From NCBI GenBank assembly GCA_013399305.1, contig VXAI01000092.1, positions 921,997 to 985,996 of the forward strand: a DNA stretch of 64,000 nucleotides. The letters are read 5' to 3'. Shown here piece by piece: positions 24,516 to 37,105 of this stretch. This stretch comes from Rostratula benghalensis (taxonomy: Eukaryota; Chordata; Aves; Charadriiformes; Rostratulidae). Within the stretch, counting starts at the first letter, position 1; every line of letters begins with the position of its first letter. The notes beneath the pieces were generated by a model. The model did not search any database. It saw only the letters and a program-made list of their open reading frames with translations, and had not been told where the DNA came from. Made by a program: the position numbers and the translations under genes.

Positions 24516-27204
24516 TATAAATGTGCATTTGTAGGCTGTGGAAATGCTAGGTCTGTCATTTTTTACTTATGCTAACAGAATTTTAGGGGCTGTAATCATA
24601 TACAAGTGCATGAACCTCAACAAACCCAGAACCAGAAGTCACCCTCCACTTAAAAGAAACTGCTCCTCTATTTAAGGCAGAAGGTTGGAGTGGATGGCAG
24701 AGGTGCACAGGCAGAGGAGAGATAAGATTAGTCAGCATGAGAAGCTCTGGAATTAGCATACCTTGCTCAACTTTTTTTCAGGATCATGATGGTGAGGAGT
24801 GTTAAAGGACAATAATGACAGTCTTGCAGATGGTTAGAGGCAGCCCTGCTGTTAATAGCAGGGAACCTGAGAGAAGAATTAAGGGGTTGGAAAATTTAGC
24901 AGGCAAGTAATAGAAGAGGCCAATTTGAGGTGGAGCTGACTTCTCAGTACAGAGTGAAACGATAGATGGAAAGAGGACTTGTGAATCAACAAGTCAGCTC
25001 AGACAAGAAACGTAGAAAAACAAAAAGTAGAATATGACATCAGCATAATGAAAGACAGAAGGGGAGAAGTTGGGAAATGAACTGTTATAGTTGTATTATC
25101 TAGAGTGGAGGAACCACTAGGTGACACTTGATATGTCAAATAGGCAAGAAGGCTGAGAGAGTCGACATGAAAACTTTAGCAGTAGAGACATTTTGAAAAG
25201 AAGGGTATGTTTGTTAGGGCAAGCCCTTTGTACTGCTGTAGTTGTAGAAGACTTCAAAATTATTTAAAAATAATAATAAAATACACTGAACATGCACATT
25301 ATACTGTATAGTATCCTCAGAGTTATTGATGGATGTACTTCCAGGAATTGTGTTATCATCCTTCATAATTTGATGTTTTATACTCCTTTTTAGATTTTTT
25401 TTTTTTTTTAAATATTGATGCTGACTTACAGGCTATAACCTATTAACTAAAATTAGTAGGTAATACGAAATTAAGTTTGCATGAGATGTTAAGAGAGATG
25501 AATCCTGTACATTGACTTTATAATATATTGCATTTGGACATAATTAGATGAGTCCTTGCAGTTGGATTTTTGATCTAAGTAATTTGCTTCCTTGGCAAGA
25601 TAAGCCGGCTGCCTCTTTGGTTCTATTTTAATCCGAAGTAAACTTGGTGAAGGATGGACTTAAAGTACCACTGAAGGTAGGCTGAATACTAAGCACAGAA
25701 GAGGTTACTGCAAATGACCCCTTAATATTTTGGAGCATGAGAAGGCAAGTTTAAGAGTCCAACTGGGTGGTTACTGTGAGTTGTTAAGGGCTGATAACTG
25801 CTTGAGCTACACATCCTAACTGCTGAACAGGTTATTGTGACTGTTTTTCTTTGGGGAAAACACAGAAAGCTTAATCCTTACAATGTTAGGGCTGTTTGCT
25901 GTGAGAGAGGTCCTGCGGCAGACTAGGTTACACAAATAACTGTATGTAGCCAAATTCATTGTGAGCTCAGGTAAGTCAGGCTGTCTTACATTTTCTATAA
26001 ATGTGTACATTTGAAGCATCAATAATTCAGCGGATTTGTTTGTAATACTGTGTAAGGTCATTGAGAGTTTGACTAATTCTTCAGCAAAGGCCAGCTTTGC
26101 CCATGGCAGAGAAAATGGATATTTTTTTTTTTAAAAAAAGTGTCATTCTTGTAAACATCAGTAAAGGGAAGGAATAGATCTTTTTGAGTTTGAGGGAAGT
26201 TCCAAATGTAGAGGAAAAAATATGTGTAAAGATAAGAAGATGATACACTGTTTCTAAGTGCAGCAAATGAAAGGGAAGTACTAGCTTGTCCTTCTGTCCA
26301 AGTGGAAAATGGCCCTTATCAGTATCAAATTTTGGATTTTTTTTTCCTGATCATGACTAGATAAATTTCATTACTCCAGGAGATTATTCTGGAGAGGTTT
26401 CATGCCTTTATTCCCTTTAGCTCCACCGTCTTTATTGAATGAAGACTACATAAGAGGACATCCAGGGGTATTTTTGCTGTAATGTTTATGTTGAATAGTT
26501 TAACTTTTGAAAAAGTTAGCTGTTATAAAAAGATTAAATGAAACGGGATTTCTGTTCTTATTTTTCAAAAGATTTTTGTTTGTTCTTTTATGCTGTGGAG
26601 GTATTTCAATTCCCAATGTTTTCATATGGTTTTATAATTGTAAAAATAATCTGTGATAAGGTTTCTAATCAGGATTAAATATTTGCTTTTGTTAAAACTG
26701 TTAGTGTGATATTTGGTAGTAAGTGTGACTTGTGCTATTTGTAAATATATGCCTATTATAATTTTTTATTGCTTGGTAAGACTTGAATGAAAAGCATTTG
26801 GAAATACTTAGCTTTGTTAGGAAAAAAGAGGGTACAAGTGAGCAAAATGACGAATACTGATGATGAGGTGAGGAGGAAAGATTTTCTTGTTGACAAATAG
26901 TTTGTCAAAGCTCCATGTTTGGTAGAGACCTATGAATAGCTTTCGTGTTGTCACAATGCAGAACTAATCTTGTACTGAACTGGTTTTAATAACAGTTTGA
27001 TTGTTATACAGACTTCCCATGTAATACAATTTTCCCATGGATTTCAATGCCGTACATCATTGTAAGAAATTCCATGTTCATTTGGGAGATGACAACAGCA
27101 TCTTGTTCAGTTGCAGGCACTAAAGATTTTGATCACAGCCAAAAGCACAAAGTATAAAACCAGCCAAACTAGCAAACAGGAGGACAAATTGTTAGTTTTT
27201 AGGT

Positions 27205-27265
27205 TTGTTTTTTTGGTTTTTTTTTTTTTTTTTTTTTTGCTTTGGGTTTTTATTTTTTTTTAATT
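27205..27265. repeat. Poly-T / T-rich low-complexity stretch
   Basis: A T-rich block includes a run of more than 20 T around 27218-27238, then GCTTTGGG and further T runs. It may be the reverse of an old poly-A tail, but no element body adjoins it. Confidence 0.85.
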
Positions 27266-28159
27266 TAAACAGGGTAGTTTTCTGTACTTGTTTCCTGATT
27301 TTTGTGTTGTTCATGTATTATGTGCTGGAAGACTCCCAAGCAACGTGTAGGTCTGATCGAGGCCTGAATTAAGTGAAATTCTGGACAGCATAGATTTTAG
27401 TTTTTAAAGTGTACTAGGCAGAGATTGATCAATGGACACATAAGTTTTTCAAGGAAACCAGGATAAAAATCAGAGAATGAAACATTTGTATTTGTCATTT
27501 AAAAAAATCCTAAATGGATAACGTGACCCCCCCCTTTAGTTTGAAGTAATGCTTAATTTCAAAACAAGAGCAAAGATACTATGTCTTTCATTTAATCTGT
27601 AACTTGTTTGGGGAACTGTCAGGAAAGCCATAAATCAATTTATTTTTTTTACACTTTGAAGTGTTTATTCTTTCCCTTTTGGAAAGGGAAAACAGATAAT
27701 ATGAGTGCCAGTTTGGTACACTGCAGTGGATAAAGTTAGCAGTCCAACATTTCAATATAAAGATAAATGACCAATTGCACGTTTCTCATTCAGTTGTACC
27801 AGTTTTCACAGAGCCCTGGAGAACTGTAGGGCTGATTGTGTGTAGTTTGCATTACTACATGACCATACTGTTCAAATGATAATACAGGTTTTGGTAAGCC
27901 AAACATGCAAGGTAGTAGCAGGGATAGTAAGTCATGCGTATATTTCTTCATATTTTCATGTGTTTTCAGATTGTATATGGAATTGGAGTTCAGTTGGAAA
28001 GCAATAGCCACCTAGCACATAAATTATGGAAAATAATTTGGAAAATTTGGAAAATCCAATTAGAAGTGGATTTTTCCCAATGGCATTCTCCACAGACATG
28101 CAAAGGCATGCGTGTTTTGGGACCTATCAAGAAGAAAGGTGTAAAATGTTCTAACCATC

Positions 28160-29770
28160 ACAGAATTATGGAATCATAATGGTTAGAAAGGATCTTTGAC
28201 ATTAGAGTCCAACCATAGACACACAAAAAACCCCCCTACTATCTCAGCCACTAGAGCATGCCCTGAAGTGCCACATCTGCACGTTTCTTGAATATCTTCA
28301 GGGATGGTGACTCAGCCACCACCCTGAGCAGGCCAGTCCAGTGCCTGACCACTCTTTCAGTCAAGTAATTCTTCTTGATATCCAATCTAAACCTCCCCTG
28401 CCGCAACTTCATACCATTTCCTCTGCTCTGGTCCTCTTTCTCTTGGGAGAAGAGAACACCCCCCACCTCTCTACAACCTCCTTCCAGGTAGTTGTAGAGG
28501 GCAATGAGGTCTCCCATCAATCTCTTCTCCAAACTAAACATGCCCAGTTCCTTCAGCCTCTCCTCAAAAGACTTGTTCTCTAGACCCCTCACCAGCTTGG
28601 TAGCTCTCCTCTGGACATGCTCCAGCACTTCAATGTCCTTCTTGTAGTGAGTGGCCCAGAACTGAACACAGAACTTAAGGTGAGACCTCACCAGTGCTGA
28701 GTACATGGGGATGATCACTCCCCTATTCCTGCTGGCTACGCTGTTCCTGATACAGGCCAGGATGCTGTTGACCTTCTTGGCTGCCTGGGCACACTGCTGG
28801 CTCATGTTAATTGGGCTGTCCACCAACATCCCCAGGTCCTTTTCTGCTGGGCAGCTCTCCAGCCACTCTTTCCCGAGCCTGTAGCGCTGCATGGGGTTGT
28901 TGTGACCGAAATGCAGCACTTGGTCTTATTGAACCTCATACCATTGGCCTTGGCCCAATGATCTAACCTGTCCAGGTCCCTCTGTAGAGCCTTCCTATGC
29001 TCAAGTAGATCAATATTCCCACCAAGTCTGGTATCATCTGGAAAATACTGAGGGTGCACTCAATCCCCTCATCCAGATCATTGATAATGATATTAAACAA
29101 GACTGGCCCCAAAACTGAAACCTGAGGGACATCACTGGGAACCAGCCACCAACAAGATTTCCCCCCATTAATCACAACTCTCTGGGCATGGCCATCCAGC
29201 CAGTTTTTTACCCAGTGAAGAGTACACTTGTTTATGCTGTGATTTGCCAGCTTCTCCAGGGGATTGCTGTGTGGGATGGTGTCAAAGGCCTTACCAAAGT
29301 CTGGGCAGACAAAATCCACAGCCTTTGCCCCATCCAGAAGGCGGGTCACAGGGTCATAGAAAGAGATGAGGTTGGTTAAGCAGGACCTCCCTTTCAGAAA
29401 CCCATGCTGGCTGGCCCTGACCCCTTGGCTGCCCTGCACTTGCTGTGAGAGCTCACTCAAGATGATCCTCTCCATAATCTTTCCTGGTACCGAGGTCAGG
29501 CTGAGAGGTCTGTAGTTCCCCAGATCCTCCTTTTGGCCCTTCTTGTAGATGGGTGTCATGTTAGCCACCCTCCAGTCATCTAGTACCTCCCCTGTTGACC
29601 AGGATTGTTGATAGGTGTTGGGGAGAGGCTTGGTGAGCTCTCCTGCCAGCTCCCTGAGTACTCCTGGGTGAATCCCATCCAGCCCCATAGATTTATTGGT
29701 GTCTAGGTGCAGAAGCAGTTTCTTAACTACTTCCTCCTGGATTATGGGGCTATATGTGTTGTTCTGCTTG
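28160..29770 (-). mobile_element. CR1 LINE, longest copy: RT palm/thumb to 3' end, frameshifted
   Basis: This is the best-preserved CR1, antisense to STK3. Minus frame 29688-28963 starts [18 protein letters not shown] and carries the RT motifs [33 protein letters not shown] and a degenerate [17 protein letters not shown] frameshift near 29060 passes to frame 29059-28802, with FPDDTRLGG in place of FADDTKLGG. A further shift passes to 28919-28251, the C-terminal region ([20 protein letters not shown]). The left edge, near CAGAATTATGGAATCATAATGG, is the element's 3' end. It is 5'-truncated, lacks the endonuclease and is dead through frameshifts. Confidence 0.94.
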
Positions 29771-31742
29771 AACGTTCTGCTATTTTAACATTTCTTTTAT
29801 TAGGAAACCAGATTTAACCCTAACAGTTACAACTGAATGGGGCTTGTTAGAGCTTTACTTCCCTCTTAAAGCTGTATGTGTATTGCGACGGGCACTCAGG
29901 TTGTAAGCAAATTACATAACTGAAAGTAAAATGAAGAGGAGAGGGTGGTTTTAGAGAATTAATCAGATGCAAAGATTTCACAATTATGTGCTTAATTTTC
30001 AGGATTGATTCAGGTTGTTTTCCTTCAAAGGATGAAGAGTTACATCCCTAAAATTGACCCTCATTTTTCATTTTTACCTCTTCCTCTGAACATTTCATAG
30101 TATGAGAAGTTGTCAGTTGTAATGTAAATATTTATTGCTGCTCAAACCTTCATATTATAAAGCTGTAAATAAATGGCCAGGTTGAATTCAGTCTTCATGT
30201 CTGTATCCTTCTGGAGAGATATAATATCATTACAAATAGTGCTCTCTGAACTTGTTTTATGCCTGTTATGAGAGCTGCTGGTGTGATGATGAGAATGCCT
30301 TCTGACAAACTGACATGTTTTGATAGGTGTTGAGGTAATTTACTGATTTTTTTTAATTAAGCAAAAATTGCTATTGGTGTATTCTACAGGAGGTCAATCC
30401 CAATATCAAAGTTTAAATGTTAGTTTAGGCATTACTAAACATGAGCAATCTCTTCTCTCGTGCATTTTTTTGAAGTGTGATGTGAATTGGATGCTGAGGC
30501 TGGGCAGCTGTATTGTGGGAATGTAAAGTAACCGGTTGCCTGGCAGCTTGCAGGAAGCGTGTCTAAATATTTATTTCTGTGGATCTTTAAAGGAATGAGC
30601 TAACTAGCAGCTTTTCATCTATGTTTTCTTTTACATTTTAATGTCTATTGTCTGAGGAATGCTTAATTATTTTAGAAAATTCAAACAAGGTATTATTACT
30701 TCAGTCCTCCATTTTTGTTTTCCTTAAACACTTAGTGGTTGACAACTATCAAAAACTTAGTTGAACCATCAACAATCAGTTATACCTATATGTAGGCTTA
30801 TTTATTCACTCATACAAAAGTTTCTCTGGTTAATCACATATTAATCATGAGAAGTTACTGTCTGTCATTTGAGACCTTTAAAAATAATTGCAATAATTAT
30901 TCCTTTATATTTTTACAATATTTATGTAGTTATTTTAAAGGAACAAGTGGTCATTGAGTTATTCTGTATTTTAAATCTGATACACAAAGCTGTATTTTTC
31001 TGAAGAGTTTCATGTTTACTTTCGTGTGTTCATGCATAGGAAATATCTATGTATCTGTATGTATATATATATGGAACTTTCAATGACAGTGTTAAAACTT
31101 TCTGTTTTCATAGCATTTTTCCTTTAAGCCAAGGAGCATTTAACATATGCGCTAATTAAATTTGATTGCTGTCCTTTAAGTGTTCTTAAGTTAGAAAGGT
31201 GTGAGGATGACTTTGTCAAGTGAAATATAGCTACCCAAAGGGCATAAACAGCTTTTTAAGAGCATATTGTTAAAATCCACAGCAATTTAGAGCCAGAAAC
31301 CAATTATAGGAAGAGTAAGCATAGGGAAGTAATTATGAGCAGCAAGTTGTTACTAGGTACATCAATTAGAGGTAGAAAACAAGCTCAAACGCTCTTCTGT
31401 GAATATGTCTAGTGAATTTGATGGGATTTGAGTTAAGTCTTTACCAGTTTTGCTGATGGATCTAAGCTTAAATGTATGCTCAGCATTAAGCATATATTTC
31501 GGTTGTAGATGGGCCTTGTACGCGGTAGGAACTTCTACAAAATCCTCGTTCTTGACCAAACTATAGTATGTGTTTATGTAGCTACTACAGTGCTTTTACA
31601 AAAAGATAACTGTGACTAGAGCCACTTTTTTCAAAGGTGATGATGAGGTGTTAATAGTAAATGAAATTATTTTCCAGGATACTAAATTTTGCCAGCATGT
31701 AAATCTTCCTTTAATGTATTGCAGCCTAGTTAGCTGTCTCTG

Positions 31743-31756
31743 GTGCCCTCTAGTGT
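31743..31756 (-). promoter_or_regulatory. CTCF-like core motif
   Basis: On the minus strand ACACTAGAGGGCAC matches the CTCF core CCASYAGRKGGCRS with one mismatch at the first position. It lies in the 12.8 kb STK3 intron. Binding cannot be judged from sequence alone. Confidence 0.4.
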
Positions 31757-33511
31757 TAGTTTTACATGCACAAAACACGGTTAAATAGCTTTTAAAGGCA
31801 AGTTGCAGTATTTGCTTGTCTTGTTCAGTTTTTTCTTTATCAATCTTCCTCCCATTTTTCAATATGAATCTTAAAAATGCAACAAAAAAAATCCATTAAT
31901 CTTTATCACCTTGGTTTATTTGCTCCTATCGTGGTGTAGACTTGGCTATGATATATGAGGCCATCTTTTCTGAGAAAACTTGTGTGATGAAGAGATCTTT
32001 TATGTTAGAAGCACATTGTGAAGTCCTGCGTGTGTTTATACTGACAACTCTTTGAATTGGCTGTCATGATAATCAAGATTCTATGATTGCATTTTCATGC
32101 TTTGAGGGTTGGGTTTGTTAATCTTCTAACTTATTTTAGTAAATAAAGAGATTGAGGCAGTCCCTTAGGGTTGCAGAGTATTGGCAATGCTTTACTTGCA
32201 CTTACTTTATGCTGTAATGTTGTTCAGAGTTTCTGTAGCTTATTGTATTTTCTGTAGCATTTCAAAAAATATTATTTTTCTTGCTCCTGCACGCTTTCTG
32301 TTGCTGTATCAAAATCCCCTGTCAAATACAAATTTGATGCTTATTCTTTCTACATAAGAGAACAGCAGACAGTTTAATTCCAGAGTTAGCTGGTTTTATT
32401 GCTTGATTCTTGGGTCTGTCTTCATAAACAGTATGAGAACATGACGCTTCAGCTGGTTAAAATTGAGATTGTGTTTGGTTTTATTTAATGAGCGAGTTTA
32501 CCCTTTTTTAGCAACAGATCAGAAGTTCTACATCAGTATTTGCAAACTGTAAAGCATGAATTGGAATTTGTTCAAAGGAATCACTTTAATCTCCTGTGTA
32601 AATGTGCACATACATAACCTGGAACCACTGGATACTTTTATAAAGTTACTTTTTCAGATCCAGTGTAGCCTACTGCCATAATAGTTAAATCTCATATTTG
32701 TGAGAAATACTGGAATGAAAAATTATTTTAGGGCATGCACAGGCTGCTAAATTTTTTTTTAATTGCTGTCTCTCCTAGTACATCATTCTTGATCAAAGGA
32801 AAACATCATTGATCAAAGCTGTCACATATTTCCCCTTTTTGGAACAACTGTTCTTTTAGTACTGAGATGGACTTTCATAATCTTTAGTCTTCTAGGTAAT
32901 AGAAGATAACTGTTCCTTTTGCCGAGAGACAAGAGTAAGATAAAGACTTCTGAAACACTTTCAGACTGGAAGAAATGCAGATGCTTGATTTGACAGAATA
33001 AATAAAATATCAATGTTTTTAATGAATCAGAATATATAAAAATGATTACATAGGAAATGTTTCATGCTTGCTTTTACTAGCTATCACTTGTTTTCACTAA
33101 ATTCCAAAATAAAACTTTTAAGTCTCAGGAAAATATTAGTTTTGTTTATGATTTAAGTTTTATGAAGTTTAGGGCCATAGGCAGTGCAAGTGGTTATTAA
33201 CGTTAGTCAAGCAAATAAAGTGTAACTGTGCCTTAAGCTTGGAGATTTGCCTGCCTGTGTGTTACAGACACCACATTTGTAGCACTTAATAGGAGAAATA
33301 GCAGTATATTGGGAGTCAGTTTTGCACTGTATTGTAGTACTGAGAGGGGCACTTGGAAATAACTCAGTTGTTCTGGCACTTTTAAAGTGCAATGCAAAAA
33401 GACACTGTTGGGCTTCGCTTTGAGTGCCCTTGTTAGAAAGGGAAAAATATAACTTGTAAAAACTACTGGGGTTAGCAAATATTGTGGGGGAAGTAAAGAA
33501 AATTAAAGTTG

Positions 33512-33525
33512 CCACCAGGAGGAGC
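33512..33525 (+). promoter_or_regulatory. Weak CTCF-like motif
   Basis: CCACCAGGAGGAGC fits the CTCF core with two mismatches. It is on the opposite strand from the 31743 motif, 1.8 kb away. Confidence 0.2.
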
Positions 33526-34257
33526 AGTACTAAAATACTCTCATTTATTTACTAGCATAGTCCTCTCGTGCTGTAGCTGCAAACTATCTGTATCTTTGGG
33601 AATATTATAATTTTTTTTAAGGGCAGGGTACTAAATATAGTGTTTTAGAATGCAACTAGAAAAACCAAGAAGAATGCAAATGAAAAACTTTAGTTTTTTT
33701 ACAAACTATAAACTGGAAAAGAATGATCCTTTTGACATTTGACATTTTAGTTACATATTTAGATCTGTGTCCTGGTTTCAGTACATTATGCTGTTAACCA
33801 GACTCTGTGAATCAAAAGTAGATCTGTTTTTTGCCATTAGCTGAGATGTAATAGAATAATTTTCAGGAGGTGGTGTATTGGTATTGCTGCTAACTGCAAT
33901 TCTCAGTATCTGCTTAGACCAACCGTTAGAGAAGCAGGCACTCGGCCAGTGCAACCGCCTCATGCACTTCTGTCTATACTAGAGGCAAATTGTCTGCTGC
34001 TGTATCAGGGAATAACAGGAAAGGAAAGAAATGTGTTCAGTAAGAAGTAGAAAGTGCCAGACCTTATAGAGCTTAGGTGAGTGTTTTAAATTTTGTTTTA
34101 TTTGGGGGGAGTTTTTGATTGGTTGGGATTTTTGTTGGTGGTAGTTTTTTGTTTGTGGGTTATTTTGTTTTGTCTCCTTGGGTAATAGATTTTACTCATA
34201 CAGAAAATGTGCATAGTCTATCATATTATTCCTGAAATGTTGTGGTGTTGTTTTTAT

Positions 34258-34628
34258 AATCATAGCATCATTGAATGATTATAGTTGGAAAGGACCTTAA
34301 AGATTATGGGGTCACACCTCCCACTAGACCAGGCTGCTCAAAGCCCCATCCAGCCTGGCCTTGAACACTCCCAAGGATGGGGCATTCACAACTTCTCTGG
34401 GCAACCTGTTCCAGGCTCTCACCACCCTCACAGTAAAGAGTTTCTTCCTAATACCTAATCTAATTCTCCCCTCTTTCATTTAAAACCATTACCCCTTGTC
34501 CTATTGCTACACTCCCTGATAAAGAGTCCCTCTCCACCTCTCCTGTAGGCCTGTTGCAACCTGACCTTGAATGTTTTCAGGGATGGGGCATCTCCCACCT
34601 CTCTGGACAACGTGTGTCAGTGTTTCAC
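34258..34628 (-). mobile_element. Two abutting CR1 3' fragments
   Basis: The first part (34258-34550) is an antisense CR1 3' region beginning ATCATAGCATCATTGAATG, with ATCCAGCCTGGCCTTGAACAC and ACCCCTTGTCCTATTGC. The second part (about 34551-34628) repeats the block CTTGAATGTTTTCAGGGATGGGGCATCT and then CTCTGGACAACG. Because this block occurs twice in the same orientation, two insertions or an internal duplication are present. It ends only about 360 bp upstream of an STK3 exon. Confidence 0.88.
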
Positions 34629-34917
34629 CAAACACTGGAGTAGTAATGGGCCACCGAACACTGGAATAAAAATATAATGGGTCATGAAAATCACTGAGCT
34701 ACTCAAAGCTGGCTGCTGATGCAAAGTGCGTCTGTGCCATGTTTCTGGTGTAGCCATCTTCCTGTACATCTGTGTGAAAGAAGAAAGTTTTTATTATTCC
34801 TTAATATGGAACATTTTTTATTTTGTAATCTCTTTTAAAGTTCTAAGCCTGGAATTTTATAAGTACACCTAGGTCATATGAAGATATAAAAGTAATGAAT
34901 AACTTCACTTTCTTAAG

Positions 34918-34919
<2 letters not shown>

Positions 34920-34949
<30 letters not shown>
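34920..34949 (+). repeat. 30-nt T homopolymer upstream of the STK3 exon at 34989
   Basis: Thirty consecutive T end 39 nt before the exon. They lie upstream of the likely branch region and could serve as an extended uridine-rich tract bound by PTB, TIA1 or HNRNPC. Such runs vary in length between individuals and are error-prone in assemblies. Confidence 0.95.
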
Positions 34950-34988
34950 CAAATGGAATGCTGTATTCTGATGACTGTTTCTTCACAG

Positions 34989-35181
34989 GATGAAGATGAG
35001 CTGGACTCTCACACCATGGTGAAGACCAGCTCAGAGAGCGCTGGTACCATGAGGGCCACAAGTACCATGAGTGAAGGTGCTCAGACAATGATAGAACACA
35101 ACAGTACTATGTTAGAATCGGACTTGGGTACCATGGTAATAAATAGCGATGACGATGAAGAGGAAGATGGGACCATGAAAA
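34989..35181 (+). CDS. STK3: STK3/MST2 coding exon, caspase site and Thr-Met docking linker (residues 317-381, first base)
   Basis: This 193-nt exon gives 64 codons plus one base of a split Arg codon (A at 35181, GA at 42059-42060). It opens with DEDELDS, which holds the DELD/S caspase-cleavage site known for MST2 (after residue 322, codon 35004-35006). It then carries seven Thr-Met pairs at 325, 336, 342, 349, 356, 364 and 378. In human MST2 these linker threonines are autophosphorylated; they recruit MOB1 and bind the SLMAP FHA domain. All seven register exactly, so no indel has occurred. The acceptor is CTTCACAG and the donor is A/GTACGT. An acidic run (DDDEEED) precedes GTMK. The open frame extends past both splice sites, but those extensions are intronic. 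Confidence 0.97.
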
Positions 35182-36877
35182 GTACGTTGTTAATTTACTT
35201 TTCTTCTAATGATGTAATATATTGTCTCATGCAGAATGAGAACATTGTGCCATCAGTGGCTTTTTAGTGTCAAGTTCTGTGGTTAAAACAGGAGGAGAAG
35301 AAAGAGGTATTTGTGCCTCTATGTGCTCTCCGTACATCATGGATAAAAAGGTTATTGTAGTGGGAGATTCAAAGCAGAAGCCTGGTTTTGGTGCTTTGCT
35401 CTGAAATGAGCCTTCTGTGAATTCTCCCTTCTATTGCTTGTCTCTTGCTTTTTTGCACATACATTGGGACAAGTTTCTTGGAGGTAAACTAAAGTGATGT
35501 GATTACGTGAGGAGCTGCTGCTTCAGTGTCAGTGGTTCTGGGCTCTCGACTCCCCACAGGTTCAGCAATCAGTACGCATCTTGTGGCAAAATTGTCTTAT
35601 AACTCATGATTAATTACCAAGGGTTCTTTTTTGAAGCTGGATGTTATTATTTGAACACACATTGGACTGTAATTTAATAAGGCTTGTTTTAAGCCAGTGT
35701 TTACCCTCGGTAAAAAAGTCCAAATTCACTTCAGGATGCAAGGGAGTACGTAACAAAGAGGAATAAAATTTGCAAATGTTTGAAAGTATAAGTTACAGCA
35801 CAATATGCATAAATAGGTGTTTGTTAAATAGTTAAATTACATACCTACATATTGATGTGCTCATTATGTGGCTGAAGACTGCTGCATAATGAAGCCTGCT
35901 GAATTTAATAGAGTTATCTGCTTGAATGGGCAGCATCAATAGATGAATCTTACTCAGGCTGTGGGTGCCTAATTTCATGAGGTTCAATGCAATGTTTAAC
36001 TCCAGGCAATTGTTTGGGGCTGGGCATTGGGAGGGAGGTAATGAATAAAGCTAATGTCCCAAGAATGGAAACCTGTGCCAAATAGATAGCTTTGTTGAGT
36101 GCTTTATAGCAAACAAAGTTGTATTTGTATTTGCACATATACACCTGCTGTAATTTGTGCAAGATTCCTTGGAAGCAGAAAACAGGAATATGCTTTCTTT
36201 GCAGTTTAATGTACAGCAAATTTGAAGGAAGGAGGGGTTTTGATGATTTATTTTTTGTGGTATTCGCTTTATTTATTTTATTGATTTAGGGTTTGTTGTT
36301 TTGGTTGTTTTTTTTTCTGGTATTCTCAGCAAAAAAATAGCAAACACTTGTTGATTAGTGATTAGTTTAAACAGGATGATTTACCTCCTGAAAACACTCA
36401 GTACATGCTTTGATTTGTTTTCATGCTGAGACAGAGTATTTGGCTATTAAACTGCAAGGCTAACAGAGAGTTAGTACAAGCGATCTCAGACTCATCAGTT
36501 TCAATAAGTTAAGCAAAAAATGGGTGATGCAAAACAAAGAAAGAGAAAAGTATTACATGCAAATTTGGAGTAAATGATAATAAGATAATCCTTAGGGTAG
36601 AAATCTTACAAAGTAGAGTTTTGTGTGGCCTTTCACTTTAGGCACAATAACTATCCATGTAGGTTTTTATACATGCTGAGAGGAAAAACCTGCTAGTGTG
36701 CCTAATAGATCAGAAAGTGTCATTAGGTTTATGCTGCGATCTCTTGTCTGTGTCCTGTTTGTCTGCTATGTTCCTGGAGACATTGTTTTTCAAAGATACT
36801 GCTATTTTTCACTTTTAATCGATTCCAGTAACAATCTGTAGATAGAAAGGGAATTGCCTTATTACACCTTGGCATTT

Positions 36878-37105
36878 AGTCAGTATAATTCTTAAACCCA
36901 TTCTTTCTTCTTGTCAGATGAGTATATAACCTTTGGGACAGCAGGTTTCCTTCCTGTCCCTCCTCCCACAGGTGACTGTCTTGAGACCTGTAACTCCAGA
37001 GAAGGAAAGCCAGCAAACTGAGAGGTAGCCTGCTGGCAAATCATGGTTTCAACGTTCAGCTGGCAAGGGACAGGTTTGGTTCCAGCACTTGCTGAACTTT
37101 CTTGT
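36878..37105 (+). repeat. Local direct duplication, copy 1
   Basis: About 228 bp running from AGTCAGTATAATTCTTAAAC through GGGACAGCAGGTTTCCTTCC, TCAGCTGGCAAGGGACAGG and CCAGCACTTGCTGAACTTTC. The same blocks recur in the same order and strand at 38501-38726, about 1.6 kb downstream. It is not CR1 and I do not recognise a family. Confidence 0.88.

Larger units (their letters stand above)
22194..34988 (+). other. STK3: STK3 intron (12,795 bp)
   Basis: GT-AG intron. It carries CR1 fragments at 23.9-24.5, 28.16-29.77 and 34.26-34.63 kb, all on the minus strand. It also has a (TA)n tract near 22565-22583, a T-rich stretch near 27210-27265, a 9-bp-stem hairpin at 27671-27691, CTCF-like motifs at 31743 and 33512, and a 30-nt T run at 34920-34949. 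A candidate branch region (TTCTGATGAC, about 34967-34976) lies about 15-20 nt upstream of the acceptor. I saw no coding exon in it. Confidence 0.93.

Noticed and set aside
28251..29688. Long minus-strand open frames (241 and 222 codons)
   Set aside because: They are CR1 reverse-transcriptase remnants, not host genes; motifs and frameshifts fit one decayed LINE.
30531..30546. RFX-like CGGTTGCCTGGCAGC
   Set aside because: Second half-site does not match AGCAAC/GGCAAC; only a half-site remains.
34953..35267. 104-codon frame as a separate gene
   Set aside because: Only 34989-35181 is coding; the ends are read-through into introns of STK3.
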